From contig NC_134034.1 of the NCBI RefSeq assembly GCF_964204645.1, positions 13,025,962 to 13,089,961 of the forward strand: a stretch of 64,000 nucleotides of DNA, written 5' to 3'. A program made the position numbers and the translations under genes. This stretch comes from Tubulanus polymorphus. Lineage: Eukaryota > Nemertea > Palaeonemertea > Tubulaniformes > Tubulanidae. Positions 23,201 to 34,978 of the stretch are shown in pieces (positions within the stretch are counted from its first letter, which is position 1; the number at the start of each line of letters is the position of its first letter). Under the pieces are notes generated by a model. It was given only the letters and a program-made list of their open reading frames with translations, was not told the origin of the DNA and did not search any database.

Positions 23201-23207
23201 TTTTATA
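23201..23207 (-). promoter_or_regulatory. TATA box of the lectin gene
   Basis: TATAAAA on the minus strand within GGGTATAAAAATGC, about 65 bases upstream of a strong splice donor and aligned with the lectin gene downstream. Confidence 0.55.
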
Positions 23208-23209
23208 CC

Positions 23210-24900
23210 CTGAGTTTTGAAATGAATAAACCATGTCGCCGCAGGTAAACCGGGTCGTGCGATAATAAACCAGCAATTATATTTCATTAATATTTACTCT
23301 CATATTTATTGTGTAGATAAATCGCTAATAAAATAGCGATCGAGTTTTTTTTCAAAATTTTGGCTTATTAATTTTCTCAGTAAACCCGACCAACGGCGAC
23401 GATTCGAATTCGAAAAAAAGGAGTTCTCGGGACCGCCATATATGACTGATCAATTATAGTAATATAATTTGACTATCGAATTAGAGCGCTGTTGCATTTC
23501 GCTTTATTGAACTTGATTGCAACGAATGTATTTTTTTTCAAAATATTTTCTGGTGCTCAGTGCAATGCCATTGACTTGTGGAGTTAAATAAACTAAACTG
23601 AAAGTACGAAATCCCATTATTTGTAATTTTGTCTCGCAGTTACAAGCGTAAAACCGTCACATAATACGTCAGCATAACCTGAAAATAATGGCAATTATTC
23701 AAACACATGTTGAAACTTCTAGCTTTATTGGCTAAAAACTGTAAATTCGATAGCGGTAGAAAATTGTGTGGAATTATGTATTCATCAGGAAATCTACATT
23801 TCATGTAGAGAAATATGTTGGTTAACGTGTTTTGAAAAAAATTGAAATTTTTGTCACAACTCTTCAGTCAGTTTTTTTTTCCAGTTGAGAGCTATGAAAA
23901 TGTCTTAGCAGCTGATGTAACTGTAACAGTCTGTTAAGTTTGACGAGTTAGTTCATCAACAATTATCGAAACCTCACAAATCGACAAAGAATGGTGAAAC
24001 TTGGTCGTGTTCAATGAAAATCGAATCACAAATTCAATGAATCAATTATCAAACTATTTAATTTTCAATCAAAAATGTCTCATTTCGAACATTTTCACAT
24101 TCTAAAAATCTGGGTTTTTTCCGCGAAATAGCCGTCACATTTAATTTTGAATCAATTCAATAAATAGTCTCGACAATGAATTAAATACATTCATGGTTTC
24201 TATATTTTCCTTGAGTGGAAGTTTTAGTTTAAGCTGAATAAGACCAGGCACTAGGCCGGTTCTACAATTTTCAATACGTGCCCGCCCCCTCACATGATTG
24301 ACAATGACTGAGATTTGGTTTTCCATGTCGAATCGAAGGGTGACGTCCGTCGGTGGCCAAATCTGCCTTATTTAACTCGGGTCCGATCCGGGGCGCCGGT
24401 TTGACGCGGGCTTTATCGCCGCCTTACAATCGTGGCTACAGTGACTTAATTTCAAAATAGAAAATACACAAGGCCCCCGACTGAAAACCTGGGGCGGGCG
24501 CAGGAAAACCCTTTCAAATTCCTTTCAATGCTAAGCTCCTATTTACAGGCATACCTGTCCTGGGATATCGCGACTGGTTCGATCATTACATAAACATGCG
24601 GGGCGAAAAGATGCTGAGACAACTATTAGCAGAATAATCCCGGGAACTACGCATTTCACTCTCGAATTTCTTATTCTTACTAAATGATACATATAGATAG
24701 GATTTTGGAATAGTGGTACCGGCTCCATCACGTAATTGATTATACACGAGTCCGATAGAATAAGATAATTTTTATTTTACTCATAACCGTTGACATGGTA
24801 CTCAGAGGCGTAAGTCAATACACAAAATATGAAATATTTACAAACATACGCATCTTCAAAACAATGGAAAAACAATTTAAGAACATGTGCATTGCATACA
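23210..24900. other. Intergenic, no gene recognised
   Basis: AT-rich spacer between the lectin promoter and the minisatellite at the 3' end of the next receptor. Short open frames show no family motifs. Confidence 0.5.
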
Positions 24901-24917
24901 CTTCACGGTCTAAACCC

Positions 24918-25122
24918 TTGCGCCGCCTGGTATACACATACGTCACGGTATATCCTCGCGCCGCCTGGCATACACATACGTCACGGTAAATCCTCGCGCC
25001 GCCTGGCATACACATACGTCACGGTAATTCCTCGCGCCGCCTGGCATACATACGTCACGGTATATTTCCTCGCGACGCCTGGCATACACATACGTCACGG
25101 TATATTCCCTCGCGCCGCCTGA
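24918..25122. repeat. 39-bp minisatellite overlapping a GPCR stop codon
   Basis: Five to six units of CTCGCGCCGCCTGGCATACA followed by CATACGTCACGGTATAT-type sequence. The right-most unit is the end of the reading frame of the adjacent receptor, including its stop codon. Confidence 0.9.
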
Positions 25123-26360
25123 CGAAAGCGTTTGTTGAAAGCGAATAACAATACGACGTTCATCCAACTCTGCGTGTAGTAGATCAGTTTCGACAGATTG
25201 CCGTACTTCAGTTTATAGTGAACGTCGCGATCAACGTCGAATAGCAGTTCGATCGTCATTACGCATATCCCTAGATTACACAATCCGAACACGATCAACG
25301 AAATCACGCCGGAAATTGTTAAAACACGCCGGAAGTACAATTGCGATTGGACGCCGTTGCTGTTTGCCGTCGTCGAGCCGGTTTCATCCGCGCAGCCGTT
25401 TTTAGAATCGATTATTTTCACGTCACCCGCAAGATCAACGCTTTCGGCGCGGCGGTCGCCGTTTTCAACCCGATTCGACGTCGCGTTTGGGTTCGAATCC
25501 GTAATCGAATAGCGACGACCCGAATTTTTCGTCTCCGACGATTCGGATTCGTCCGCGATTCGTAACTCGAAATCTTTCAGATGCGGGTCTTCGCCGGTGT
25601 CGCCATCTTGCGGTTGTATCCCGGATCCGACCCACTGCCAGTAGAATATCCCGACATACATCGCGAACATTGTCGTAAACGGAATGAAATATAAACAAAT
25701 CGTATCCATAGCAATAATCACTTTGTACGGGTATTTCAATTCGGCAGGCACCTCGCACGTAACCACCGTCCACATTTTAGTGTCGCCCCATCTCATCAGG
25801 ACTTGACGACGGTACAAAACGGCCGCCCAGGTCGCGTACACGAACGAGCACAGCCATATTATCAAAACCGTTATTCGGCCGTTGAATTTCGAAATTTCGA
25901 ATCTGCGACGGAAACGGCTGTGTTGTAGAAAGACGTTGAACGTCAGGGGGACGAGACTAACCACGCCGGCGGTCGAGATCACTTTCTCCATGTACCTGAT
26001 TAATTTGCATACGCCGTCGGTCATGTGATGCACGGGGAAATGGCTGACTATGAACATGGGTAGAATGATACAGCCGACCAGTAGGTGAGCCACGGCCACG
26101 CTGAGAATGAAAATAAAGTTCGGCGAGCGACAAAGCAGATTTCGTTTTATAACGCTAATGACGTAAGCGTTGCCGACGATGCACGCTAGAATGAACAGAC
26201 TGTCTAACGTAACGTACGTTATCAACACGGTTTTATCCATGCGTAAAGTCGGCATCGTCTCGTTGACGTCCGCGGCGGCGGTCAGCGTCGTGTTATTCAT
26301 GGCGTTGTTCGATCGTCCGAAGTTGGAGAAACCAAACGTTGAAAATCTCGTTTTCTTCAA
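25095..26360 (-). CDS. Atypical rhodopsin-family GPCR, intronless
   Basis: One frame of 421 residues. An N-terminus with sequons (NNTT, NET) precedes seven hydrophobic segments. TM1 holds ILACIVGNAYVISVIKR with the family's GN motif, and TM2 IFILSVAVAHLLVG in place of LAxAD. TM3 begins at the conserved cysteine in DGVCKL. Where DRY is expected the sequence reads LQHSRF, and TM7 ends SWMNVVLLFAFNKRFRQ without NPxxY. A third loop of about 100 residues is hydrophilic and serine-rich. The loss of several activation motifs makes ligand and coupling unclear; it could be a divergent peptide or amine receptor. A second ATG at residue 21 (MNNTT) is an equally good start. The last codons (QAARGNIP) and the stop lie inside a minisatellite. 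Confidence 0.8.
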   Translation of the reverse strand: MKKTRFSTFGFSNFGRSNNAMNNTTLTAAADVNETMPTLRMDKTVLITYVTLDSLFILACIVGNAYVISVIKRNLLCRSPNFIFILSVAVAHLLVGCIILPMFIVSHFPVHHMTDGVCKLIRYMEKVISTAGVVSLVPLTFNVFLQHSRFRRRFEISKFNGRITVLIIWLCSFVYATWAAVLYRRQVLMRWGDTKMWTVVTCEVPAELKYPYKVIIAMDTICLYFIPFTTMFAMYVGIFYWQWVGSGIQPQDGDTGEDPHLKDFELRIADESESSETKNSGRRYSITDSNPNATSNRVENGDRRAESVDLAGDVKIIDSKNGCADETGSTTANSNGVQSQLYFRRVLTISGVISLIVFGLCNLGICVMTIELLFDVDRDVHYKLKYGNLSKLIYYTQSWMNVVLLFAFNKRFRQAARGNIP

Positions 26361-26931
26361 AAAGAGTAGTTCTTAAGTATTTTTAGACGCCGGGTATTGA
26401 TTCTTACTATAGTCAAAGCGCGTCATCGAATCTTAATCTTAAACGTGTAAAAACTGGTAGACGTCACCACAGTTCGGTATCGCGCTGTATCTGTCTCGTA
26501 TCTCTCGCTGGACTGGTAAATTCTCTACGAGTTACTCAGCGAATTTCGGGGCAATCGGAACAGGGGCTGGTCCGTTTTTGCGATGAATATTGGACTGAGA
26601 AAATGTGGTATATATCGCCAGGCGGGGCACGCGACAATCAGAGGCAATCAATGACGCTCAGTATGTAGGCGATAACGGTTGTAGATATTTCGATGTCGCC
26701 ACTGCGCGAATTATGGCGATTTCTGGTATAAAATCCAAAGGGAAAATTTATAGTTGACGAATCGATATCGTTAACAACAATTTGCTCTACAATTATTACG
26801 GTAGAGAAAGATTTATGAATGACGTTAACTCCGAAAAGGTATAAATTCCACGTGGAAGGTTTATAATCGTCGATATTCTCCCTGCACATTCCATCTCTCT
26901 TCCGCGACTCGGCTATTCTTCTACCGGCCTA

Positions 26932-27139
26932 GATTCCGAGATTCCGTAGCCTGAAATTCGATTCTCGCGATCACCCCGAATGTTTAGATTGTTTAAAACG
27001 TTCGTTTTTATTGCTAGAGCCAGGCGATAATTCCTGATTCCGAGATTCCGTAGTCTGAAATTCGATTCTCGCGATCACCCCGAATGTTTAGATTGTTTAA
27101 AACGTTCGTTTTTATTGCTAGAGCCAGGCGATAATTCCC
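26932..27139. repeat. 104-bp tandem duplication
   Basis: Two nearly identical units starting GATTCCGAGATTCCGTAG lie head to tail upstream of the receptor. The rest of 26361-28700 shows no supported gene. Confidence 0.85.
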
Positions 27140-28739
27140 GATATTGTCATTTCCCCGGCGCTAATGGCTGAGTATCGGAAACCGATTAATCTTTTCCGTA
27201 CTACTAATTGTTCGTTCTCTCTTCGCCGGTTGTGTACACGCGAGAGCTATCCTATAATACGAGAAAAGAGAATTAGCAAGAGAAATTTGAGAGCTTTTCG
27301 TCCCAGGGGCCTCGAGTGGCGGGTACTTACACCACCCCAGGGGCCTATAATACACGAGTACTAAGAGGGGTCGGTTTCACAGGGGTAATCAAAAAATTAT
27401 TGATATTGCGCTCGTGGTAATCAGTCATCTTTTGAGAATGAGCGGGCATCATTAATGAATTAGAATCGTTGGAAGTCGTCGAGAATGGGAAAGTCGTCAT
27501 TAGTGCCTCATCATAATTTTTCTGAACTGTTGAAGTTATCGAGAATTAAAAAGAAGTCGTTAGTAAATAACTGATCATAATTTTACCGGGTAAAACTCGA
27601 ATTATGTTCTAGACTCGTTCAAACCAGGCTACGACTTGAGACTTATACACGCTAAAATTTGAATTCTTAATTAAGCAGCCAACAAAATTAACTATAATAT
27701 CAGTCGCTTGCCGGAAGATTGTTCGAATGGACCGTAACCGAATTTCCCAATTATGTGCTTCGAGCTATGCAAAAATATTCTGTAAACTCGACCGCCGATC
27801 ACACAACTATATCTGTACTTCGATTTCCGATTTCAGAATCAAATCCCCTGTTTCGCTCCCGGCAGGAGTGGTGGGTTTGTAAGGGACATGCTGAACAGTG
27901 AACCACTTCCTGAACATGGTCACCAGTATTTGTTCATCTTAAAATAGGGGTTGACCCTGTTATCTATTTGATTGGTAGATTTCGTTTGATTTGTTTTGAT
28001 TTGGTGCCCCTCTCAAACCCACCACATCATTTTTATCAGCAATGTTAATGTGTTTTTGCGAGCCTAATGTTTATTATAAACCGCACTGACACGCGATATA
28101 GCGCGGCCTATAAATTTCTATCATAACTATCATTATCGTTAACGTTACGAAACAAACAATGTATTGAAAACAGTTTTGTTTCGTCTGGATGTGGGTTCAT
28201 TACCCCGTGTCGTGCGCGCCATGGGCTAAATAAAACCCGGTGAAGCATTTCGATCAGCCGATAAACAAGAGCTATTTACGAGAATATTTCAATTTCAAAA
28301 TCACAATGAAACAAAAACAGGTTTTTTTCAGATTAGGTTTATTTCATGCGCGCGAGCGCGAAGTGTCTTTTCGAAAAAATAAAAATAAAATCGATACCGA
28401 ATTTAAAATTAATCCATGAACGAGTAGAACTACAGCAGCACTCAATATCGAAAAATATAGCTTCTCCGAGCGCGCTTGAACGAACGCGAATCTTTAATTC
28501 GCTCGGGACTCGTAGGCGGCTAAGAGTGACAGCATGATTCGCGTGGCGCTAAACGTACTTTAAGTGATTTTTTTCTAACAGTTGCATTGTGAAAACAACC
28601 AATCTGCATTCCTCTTACGTTCAAGAAATTCAACAGACTCCTACAGGTAGAAATCATCACATTTTAGAAAAGTAGGAATCCGTTTAGGATCTCTGAGGAT
28701 GACTATTAGATGGCTATTATAGTACATAGTCGAAAGGTC

Positions 28740-29220
28740 GAATGAACTTAAGGTTCAGGGAATACAGTATTCCTGAAGATGACTATTAGAATATATACGA
28801 AACGTTGAATAAACTACACTAGCTCAAGGAATACAGTATTCCTGAAGATGACTATTAGGATATAGTCGAAACGTTGAATAAACTACACTAGCTCAAGGAA
28901 TACAGTATTCCTGAAGATGACTATTAGGATATAGTCGAAACGTTGAATAAACTACACTAGCTCAAGGAATACTGTATTCCTGAAGATGACTATTAGGATA
29001 TAGTCGAAACGTTGAATAAACTACACTAGCTCAAGGAATACTGTATTCCTGAAGATGACTATTAGGATATAGTCGAAACGTTGAATAAACTACACTAGCT
29101 CAAGGAATACAGTATTCCTGAAGATGACTATTAGGATAAAGTCGAAACGTTGAATAAACTACACTAGCTCAAGGAATACAGTATTCCTGAAGATGACTAT
29201 TAGGATATAGTCGAAACGTC
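28740..29220 (+). repeat. 69-bp minisatellite containing a conserved hairpin
   Basis: Seven to eight units. Each holds GGAATAC-A-GTATTCC (a perfect short hairpin), CTGAAGAT, a six-base stem GACTAT/ATAGTC around a TAGGAT loop, then GAAACGTTGAATAAAC. Most substitutions between units avoid the stems, and the first unit is the most diverged. Confidence 0.9.
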
Positions 29221-29224
29221 GTCC

Positions 29225-31930
29225 CCGCAAGCTGCATACGTAGGTGATGGATAAAATCATTGTATAGTTTGTAAAAACAGTGTCAACAACCTCTTTCCCA
29301 GTGGTGATGATTAGCATCTATTTCAAATACGTGTGTGCATTATATATGTATATATTGAATTCGTCTGTTATAGAAATAATGTTTTCATGACCCTAGTAGC
29401 GATTTAATAGTCTATCTTCAGCGATGATAAGGATTGCATGCACAAATAGCAATCAAATCATCAGCGAAATTCTGTTTTTAAATGATTATGATCTCGAATA
29501 AATAATTCAGTCGAAATTAATCCAGTTTTGAAAGGTCGGGGTTCGGTGTCAACGATGTGTATTCGATACGTTCGATTTACTTAGAAACCCCTCTCCCAAA
29601 CCCCTGCGAAAATTACTTAATTGCCCTCGTTTTTTTCGTGCTGAAAAAGTGTTCAGCTGAAACACGTATTGACACAGCAGCGTTATATCTAACTACATGT
29701 AATTATCGTATCTGTTTAATCATGCAGACGTTCGTTACGCGCACGTATCGACGAGAATCGATCAGAGAATCCATACCGCCCAGTACTATCAATATTTTCC
29801 GGGGTAGGATTGCAGAGACCCCCTTTTCGTTCCAACCGAGTTAGAAAACGAACCAAACGGCATATTCCTCACGTTACGGGCCTGAATAATTCAATTAAAG
29901 GCCTACGTGAACCCTTCAGTTCAAACCGAGTTAAAAAACGAACCCACACATATTCCATATAACCTCTGCTGTTAAATCTCAATTTGTCATTTATAACCCT
30001 TATTGATATCGTGCACTAACCATCGAAACAGCTTTTGTCAATGCACATTTTTTTTGTGGACGATAAAATTTCTAATCTAATCCTAACGCTGGGCCTGGGT
30101 GAACCCTCGCCAACGACCGGACCGGAAGACAATTCTTACACATTGAATACATTCATACAAACTATAAAAAAGATATGTACACTTACTTTAATCTCGTGCG
30201 GTGTAACGTCTATTGATTTTTGATATTTTGTTTAACAGAAAAGTACCCAGGTGGCAATATAGATACGTACATACTCATTGGCACACGCGTTCTCTGTCCG
30301 CGCGGGCGCGCGATCCTTCTCGCTACGAGCGCGACGCATTCAATTAAAATTCGCCGAATAGCGCCGACACAAACGTGAATAATTAATAACGAAATATATT
30401 CGAGCGAGCGGATGGAGAAACGGGAGAAAAATTACTCCACGATGTCGAGTTGTGAAAACAATCGAATGAGAGAGAGTGTCTGAGAGAAGTAACGGAATAT
30501 AGTCTGTTGTACGAGTAAACATTGCTGTGTATACTCAAGAGCCATCTAGCTACGGTTCCGCAGCCGCCGCCGCCGCCGCCGCCGTGCTGACGATGGTTTG
30601 GGTCGGGTACTGCTGCGCGCTCTGCAGACGCCGCAGAAAAAGGCTTGTGGAAGTAAACGAGAGACGAGTGGAAGAATATTGATAAAAGCTGAGCGATTCG
30701 AACGCGGGGTCGGATTTCAGCGAAGAACGGGACGGACCGAGTTGAATACGAAAACCTCGGAGCTGCCCGCAAATGTTACAACATTTCTTTAGTTGATAAA
30801 AATTGGGAGGAAGTTAACAAAGATGAAAAATTGCAAAAATACGATGACCTTGGAGAATTGGTATCAAATCTTAAAAATGGTTTTCTTCAGTTGTCAAACG
30901 GACGCAAGAATAAGGATGAAAAGAAAAAAATATTAGAATTTTTGGTATAGGCCTCTATTATTAGAAATTCTGAATATCTACGTATTGAACGGATTTAAAA
31001 TCTGATAGACCTCAGCTTATGTGTGAACCTCATTGGTTATAGAACCAAAATGAGTTCAAACTTGTCTTGAGTTGTAAGAGGTTATAGTAGGTTTAGATTT
31101 AGTGGTTATTGAACCACTGGTGAGTTTAGACTGGGCCTAGACGTTTTCGGACAGATCGGCTGATATCGCTGCTCAGGCCGGAGCCAATAAAAAGCCTTTC
31201 GATATCAGTATCGGTGATGAATTATTTGATAGCACGAACTACTTAAATTTGCGCAAGTGCAAAAACCAATTATGAAAATGAGTGAGTATCGTATCGTATC
31301 GTATTTGAAGATGCGCCACTCACACGTGTGTGAAACGGTTTTTTGAAAGTAGTGTCTATTACGCTCTCAGTCAGTCGATACAAATAAATAATTACACATC
31401 TAGGAATGCTCTTTCGCACGGCCGATCGTGGGTATAAAAAACCATACGATTAATGCCACATTTCAAAATCATATCGGGGAGATTATTTACTAGGCCTATG
31501 TATAATCAGGAATTTATCAAAATGAAACCACGTAGACGAGAAGATACACAATATCCGTGTATGACAATAACAAAGCCAAAAGGCCTGATGATGGCTTTGT
31601 TATCGTGGGATTTCTCTCGGCCTCGAAACCACAACGTTTCGGCTGTTGGCTAACGGCCATCATCAGGTGGAATGACCAAAAAACAAAGCATGTAAATTCA
31701 CAGGACGTTGACATGAATTGATCTAAAAAGTTTTTTTTTTTAAATATTAGAAATATTACGGATGTTTGCGACCACCCTCCTTCAGTCTAGACTAAAATAA
31801 TATATAGAAAAAACATATGACCACGTAAAACATTTCTAGTATTTTATATAAACGTTCTGGATCAATTCATATATTGTGGCATTTTTACTCATCGTTTTAT
31901 CACGGATATTGTGATCCGCAACTGACTCAT
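29225..31930. other. Intergenic, no supported gene
   Basis: Open frames are short. A GC-rich patch with a CCG microsatellite at about 30560-30583 could be a promoter or a coding exon. On plus it reads poly-alanine, then a hydrophobic VLTMVWVGYCCALC run and a basic tail to a stop near 30680, but no clear acceptor precedes it. A block near 31370-31440 resembles sequence at 36335-36400 and 39415-39480 in the peptide-gene cluster. Confidence 0.4.
31579..31670 (-). repeat. Fold-back with CCTGATGAT...GAAACG motif
   Basis: CCTGATGATGGC at 31579-31596 on plus is mirrored by GGCCATCATCAGG near 31656-31668. Read on minus, the right part gives CCTGATGAT, a GGCCGTT/AACAGCC stem with one mismatch, and GAAACGTTG, the same frame as at 5725-5762 and 28740-29220. 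Confidence 0.5.
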
Positions 31931-32125
31931 ACCTTTACATCCCTTTACGAAATAATTACCTCAGTAAAATGTAACAAGATACGTTCGCGCACGCCACGTT
32001 CGTGCTCTCTTGCCCTCTGGGCGATATGAACCGCGGTCGCATCCGATGCAAAATTCGATCCTACGCCGAGATAGGTTACGCTGCGATTTGTAATATACAT
32101 GTATATACTATATACGCTTATGTGC

Positions 32126-32129
<4 letters not shown>

Positions 32130-32180
<51 letters not shown>
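32130..32180. repeat. TA microsatellite
   Basis: An uninterrupted run of about 25 TA dinucleotides. Confidence 0.95.
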
Positions 32181-32181
<1 letters not shown>

Positions 32182-32554
32182 GCGCACGGTACATGCGAAA
32201 TAAAGCCACTAGAAATCATAGATTTTCATTAGTGTAAAACAACTGCTGCTCTAGATCGATTAGAATACTCGCCGATATAAAAAAACCCGTCAGGCGACAG
32301 TTGACACAATACACACGCGCACTGAAATACTTATAATAACAATACATGTATTCGCTGCTATTTTCATGATACATAAATAGATAAACGATGTGAGTTGAAT
32401 ATATGGTTATGCATAAACGGGTTCCATAAACGGGTTATTTGAATCTATGTATTTCTCATGATCAAGTATAGGGATTATGTCAAATTACATTGCAACTGCG
32501 CCGAGGCATGCACAGAGATGGCTAAACATTAAAATACCATTGAAGTTTTTTTAT

Positions 32555-32922
32555 TTATCTTGCATACATTATGATATTATAAAAAAATCTAACTGGAAAA
32601 AAGCGGTCACAATCACCACATTTTGACCGATCGGAGCTGGCTTCTTGGACGAAAGGAAGAAATCGTTTCTCCTTGCCTGACGCTGCCAGCGTAACCGCCC
32701 AGATGGAAACGAGTATTACTCTAATAGCAAACTTGGCTAACTGGTCTGAAAAAATGACGAATGAAACAGTTATGGAAATACGGATAAAGATAGCGCGAAA
32801 TCGAATATGAATTTAGTTTTGAAATGACCTCGATTCGTAATTCTTTTCGTATGCAGATCCCGACCCCAATGCAGTAGCAAGTGGGAAAATTGCGGATATT
32901 AAGAAATCTAATACCTACCCAT
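32555..32922 (-). CDS. Small secreted peptide precursor, copy 1 of 8
   Basis: Coding parts 32922-32919 and 32745-32555 give 64 residues. The start exon (32962-32919) has an acceptor TTTCCATAG and a donor GTAGGT directly after ATGG; the main exon follows TTTTTTCAG. A 5' noncoding exon ends at the GTAAGT donor after 33591. The protein begins MDQLAKFAIRVILVSIW, continues to LAASGKEKR (signal peptide, then basic motif), and has a variable tail with a CGDC pair. The frame across the junction and the shared layout with seven other copies support it. It is probably secreted. Processing after KR is inference, and function is unknown. The tail differs from copy 2 through indels, including 26 bases present here and absent there. 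Confidence 0.6.
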
Positions 32923-33017
32923 TGATTACGACCAAGATGAACGGAATGAATTGAAGTGAATCCTATGGAAATGAAATACAACATTGTTATCAAAATCTAT
33001 TTTCATTCCTTCATATT

Positions 33018-33098
33018 CTGGACCCAGTTCCACAGTTGTGAGTTAGAGTTAACTCTGAGTTAAAGCTAGTTCATTGCTCGGAACTGTGGAACTGGACC
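33018..33098. mobile_element. Internally deleted M1 MITE
   Basis: CTGGACCCAGTTCCACAGTT and its inverted end GAACTGTGGAACTGGACCC are present, but about 30 inner bases seen in the copy at 34869-34978 are missing. Confidence 0.75.
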
Positions 33099-33574
33099 CT
33101 GTAGCTGACATCCGACGAAAATTCAACAAATATAGATATTTAAGGATACACAATTATTGATACCTTGTTTCTCCTTTTTGGGTCTGAGCTTAAAAGTTAG
33201 CCTAACCGGCCGTCTATCTATAACTACGTAAATTACTTGTTTTTTAAATCATGATCAAGCTTACAATAACAGACCCGACAGTTATAGAAATGAACTGATT
33301 ACAAATTTTATTGGAGTTTATTTACAAAAGTGACCCGGCCGATCAGGAAAAACAATGTATCATTTCCTTAGCCTAACAAGTTTGATATGTATCTAGGACG
33401 CTATTAAACGTCAAGTTTTAGTTAGCGTGAGGAATGAGGTTTTCATCCAACTTTGACTGCTAACGCCATCATTGATTACACAATATTCACCAGAACACTT
33501 TGGAATGGCGATCGACTTCGTGTTCAGGACTTCACTGAGACAATTTTTGAATGAACTTCATCAGGCATAGTGTA

Positions 33575-33660
33575 ACGTATAATAACTTACTGCGGGTTGT
33601 CCTGCGAGGTTCCTCGGTTGTTCCTTGTGATCCGATCACTGGAATTAGTGAACTATACGT
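33575..33660 (-). other. 5' noncoding exon region of peptide gene copy 1
   Basis: Minus strand: a conserved CCGAGGAACCTCGCAGGAC block followed by the donor GCA/GTAAGT after 33591. The same block precedes every peptide copy (36850, 39170, 40600, 42200, 44930 and 48170 regions). The transcription start is not defined. Confidence 0.5.
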
Positions 33661-34427
33661 AATGAGAACTAACTATGTATGGGAACTATACAAAGCACTT
33701 CGAAAACGAGACATTATCGATCATCCGATTCATGAAGATGAATTTTTGTCGGAGTCAAATTTCAGTTACCAGAGAGTGCAGAGTGCACGATCGATCACGT
33801 GCCGTATGATATCTGATATGATATTTCTCAATTCTGAATTTGTTCAATAGAATATTCTATCATTATTTGTCTATCATCTAATATAACACATAGGTGAGTC
33901 TTCTGGATCTATCATCATTCTAAAACTACATTGGAATAAGTTTTACCCAGAAACGGGCTCTCTGGTACCACATTTTGGGCCAGCCATTACCACGTGGTCT
34001 CTCAAGCGGTACCATACTAGTTGGATATGGAAAAATGCATCCGAGTCTTACATTATGATTGAATACATGGTTGGAAGATGTAGGTAAATTGGAAAACTGC
34101 CGGGTAAAAAAGAAAAGGAAAGCATCTGATTGGCTAGACGAATAGACTGGTGGCCGCTGAGTGGCATCTTGTCCGGGCGCAACCTGAGGCGGCGTAATAG
34201 ACCAACGAGGGGAGGAGTCTGCGGCCAGGGTTCGGCCATGATACATAAATAGATAAACGATGTGAGTTGAATATATGGTTATACATGAAGCGAGTTCCAT
34301 AAACGGGTTATTTGAATCTACGTATTTCTCATGATCAAGTATAGGGATTATGTCAAATTACATTGCAACTGCGCCGAGGCATGCACAGAGATGGCTAAAC
34401 GTTAAAATACCATTGAAGTTTTTTTAT

Positions 34428-34773
34428 TTATATTGGATACATTATGACATTATAAAAAAATACCACATTTTGACCGATCGGAGCTGGCTTCTGCAGGCCG
34501 AAAGGAAGAAATCGTTTCTCCTTGCCTGACGCTGCCAGCGTAACCGCCCAGATGGAAACCAGTATTACTCTAATAGCAAACTTGGCTAACTGGTCTGAAA
34601 AAAATGACGAATGAAACAGTTATGGAAATACGGATTAAGATAGCGCGAAATTGAATATGAATTTAGTTTTGAAATGATCTCGATTCGTAATTCTTTTCGT
34701 ATGCAGATCCCCGACCCCAATGCAGTAGCAAGTGGGAAAATTGCGGATATTAAGAAATCTAATACCTACCCAT
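34428..34773 (-). CDS. Small secreted peptide precursor, copy 2 of 8
   Basis: Coding parts 34773-34770 and 34594-34428 give 56 residues. Through the signal region and KEKRFLPF the predicted protein is identical to copy 1. It then switches to GLQKPAPIGQNVVFFYN because of small indels and lacks the CGDC pair. The start exon is 34813-34770 and the noncoding exon ends at 35478. The copy lies in unit 2 of the 1.9-kb tandem duplication, so the two genes separated recently. Function is unknown; a secreted peptide is the best inference. Confidence 0.6.
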
Positions 34774-34868
34774 TGATTACGACCAAGATGAACGGAATGA
34801 ATTGAAGTGAATCCTATGGAAATGAAATACAACATTGTTATCAAAATCTATTTTCATTCCTTCATATT

Positions 34869-34978
34869 CTGGACCCAGTTCCACAGTTGTGAGTTAGAGT
34901 TAACTCTGAGTTAAAGCTAGTTCATTTTCGATGAGTTAACTCGGAGTTAAATCTTAACTCGGAACTGTGGAACTGGAC
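34869..34978. mobile_element. M1 MITE, full-length copy
   Basis: CCAGTTCCACAGTTGTGAGT left end with matching inverted right end AACTCGGAACTGTGGAACTGG and inner GAGTTAAC repeats, in the first intron of peptide gene copy 2. Confidence 0.8.

Noticed and set aside
30383-30772. 129-residue frame on minus with a glycine run
   Set aside because: It is the reverse of a CCG microsatellite. No signal, domain or splice support.
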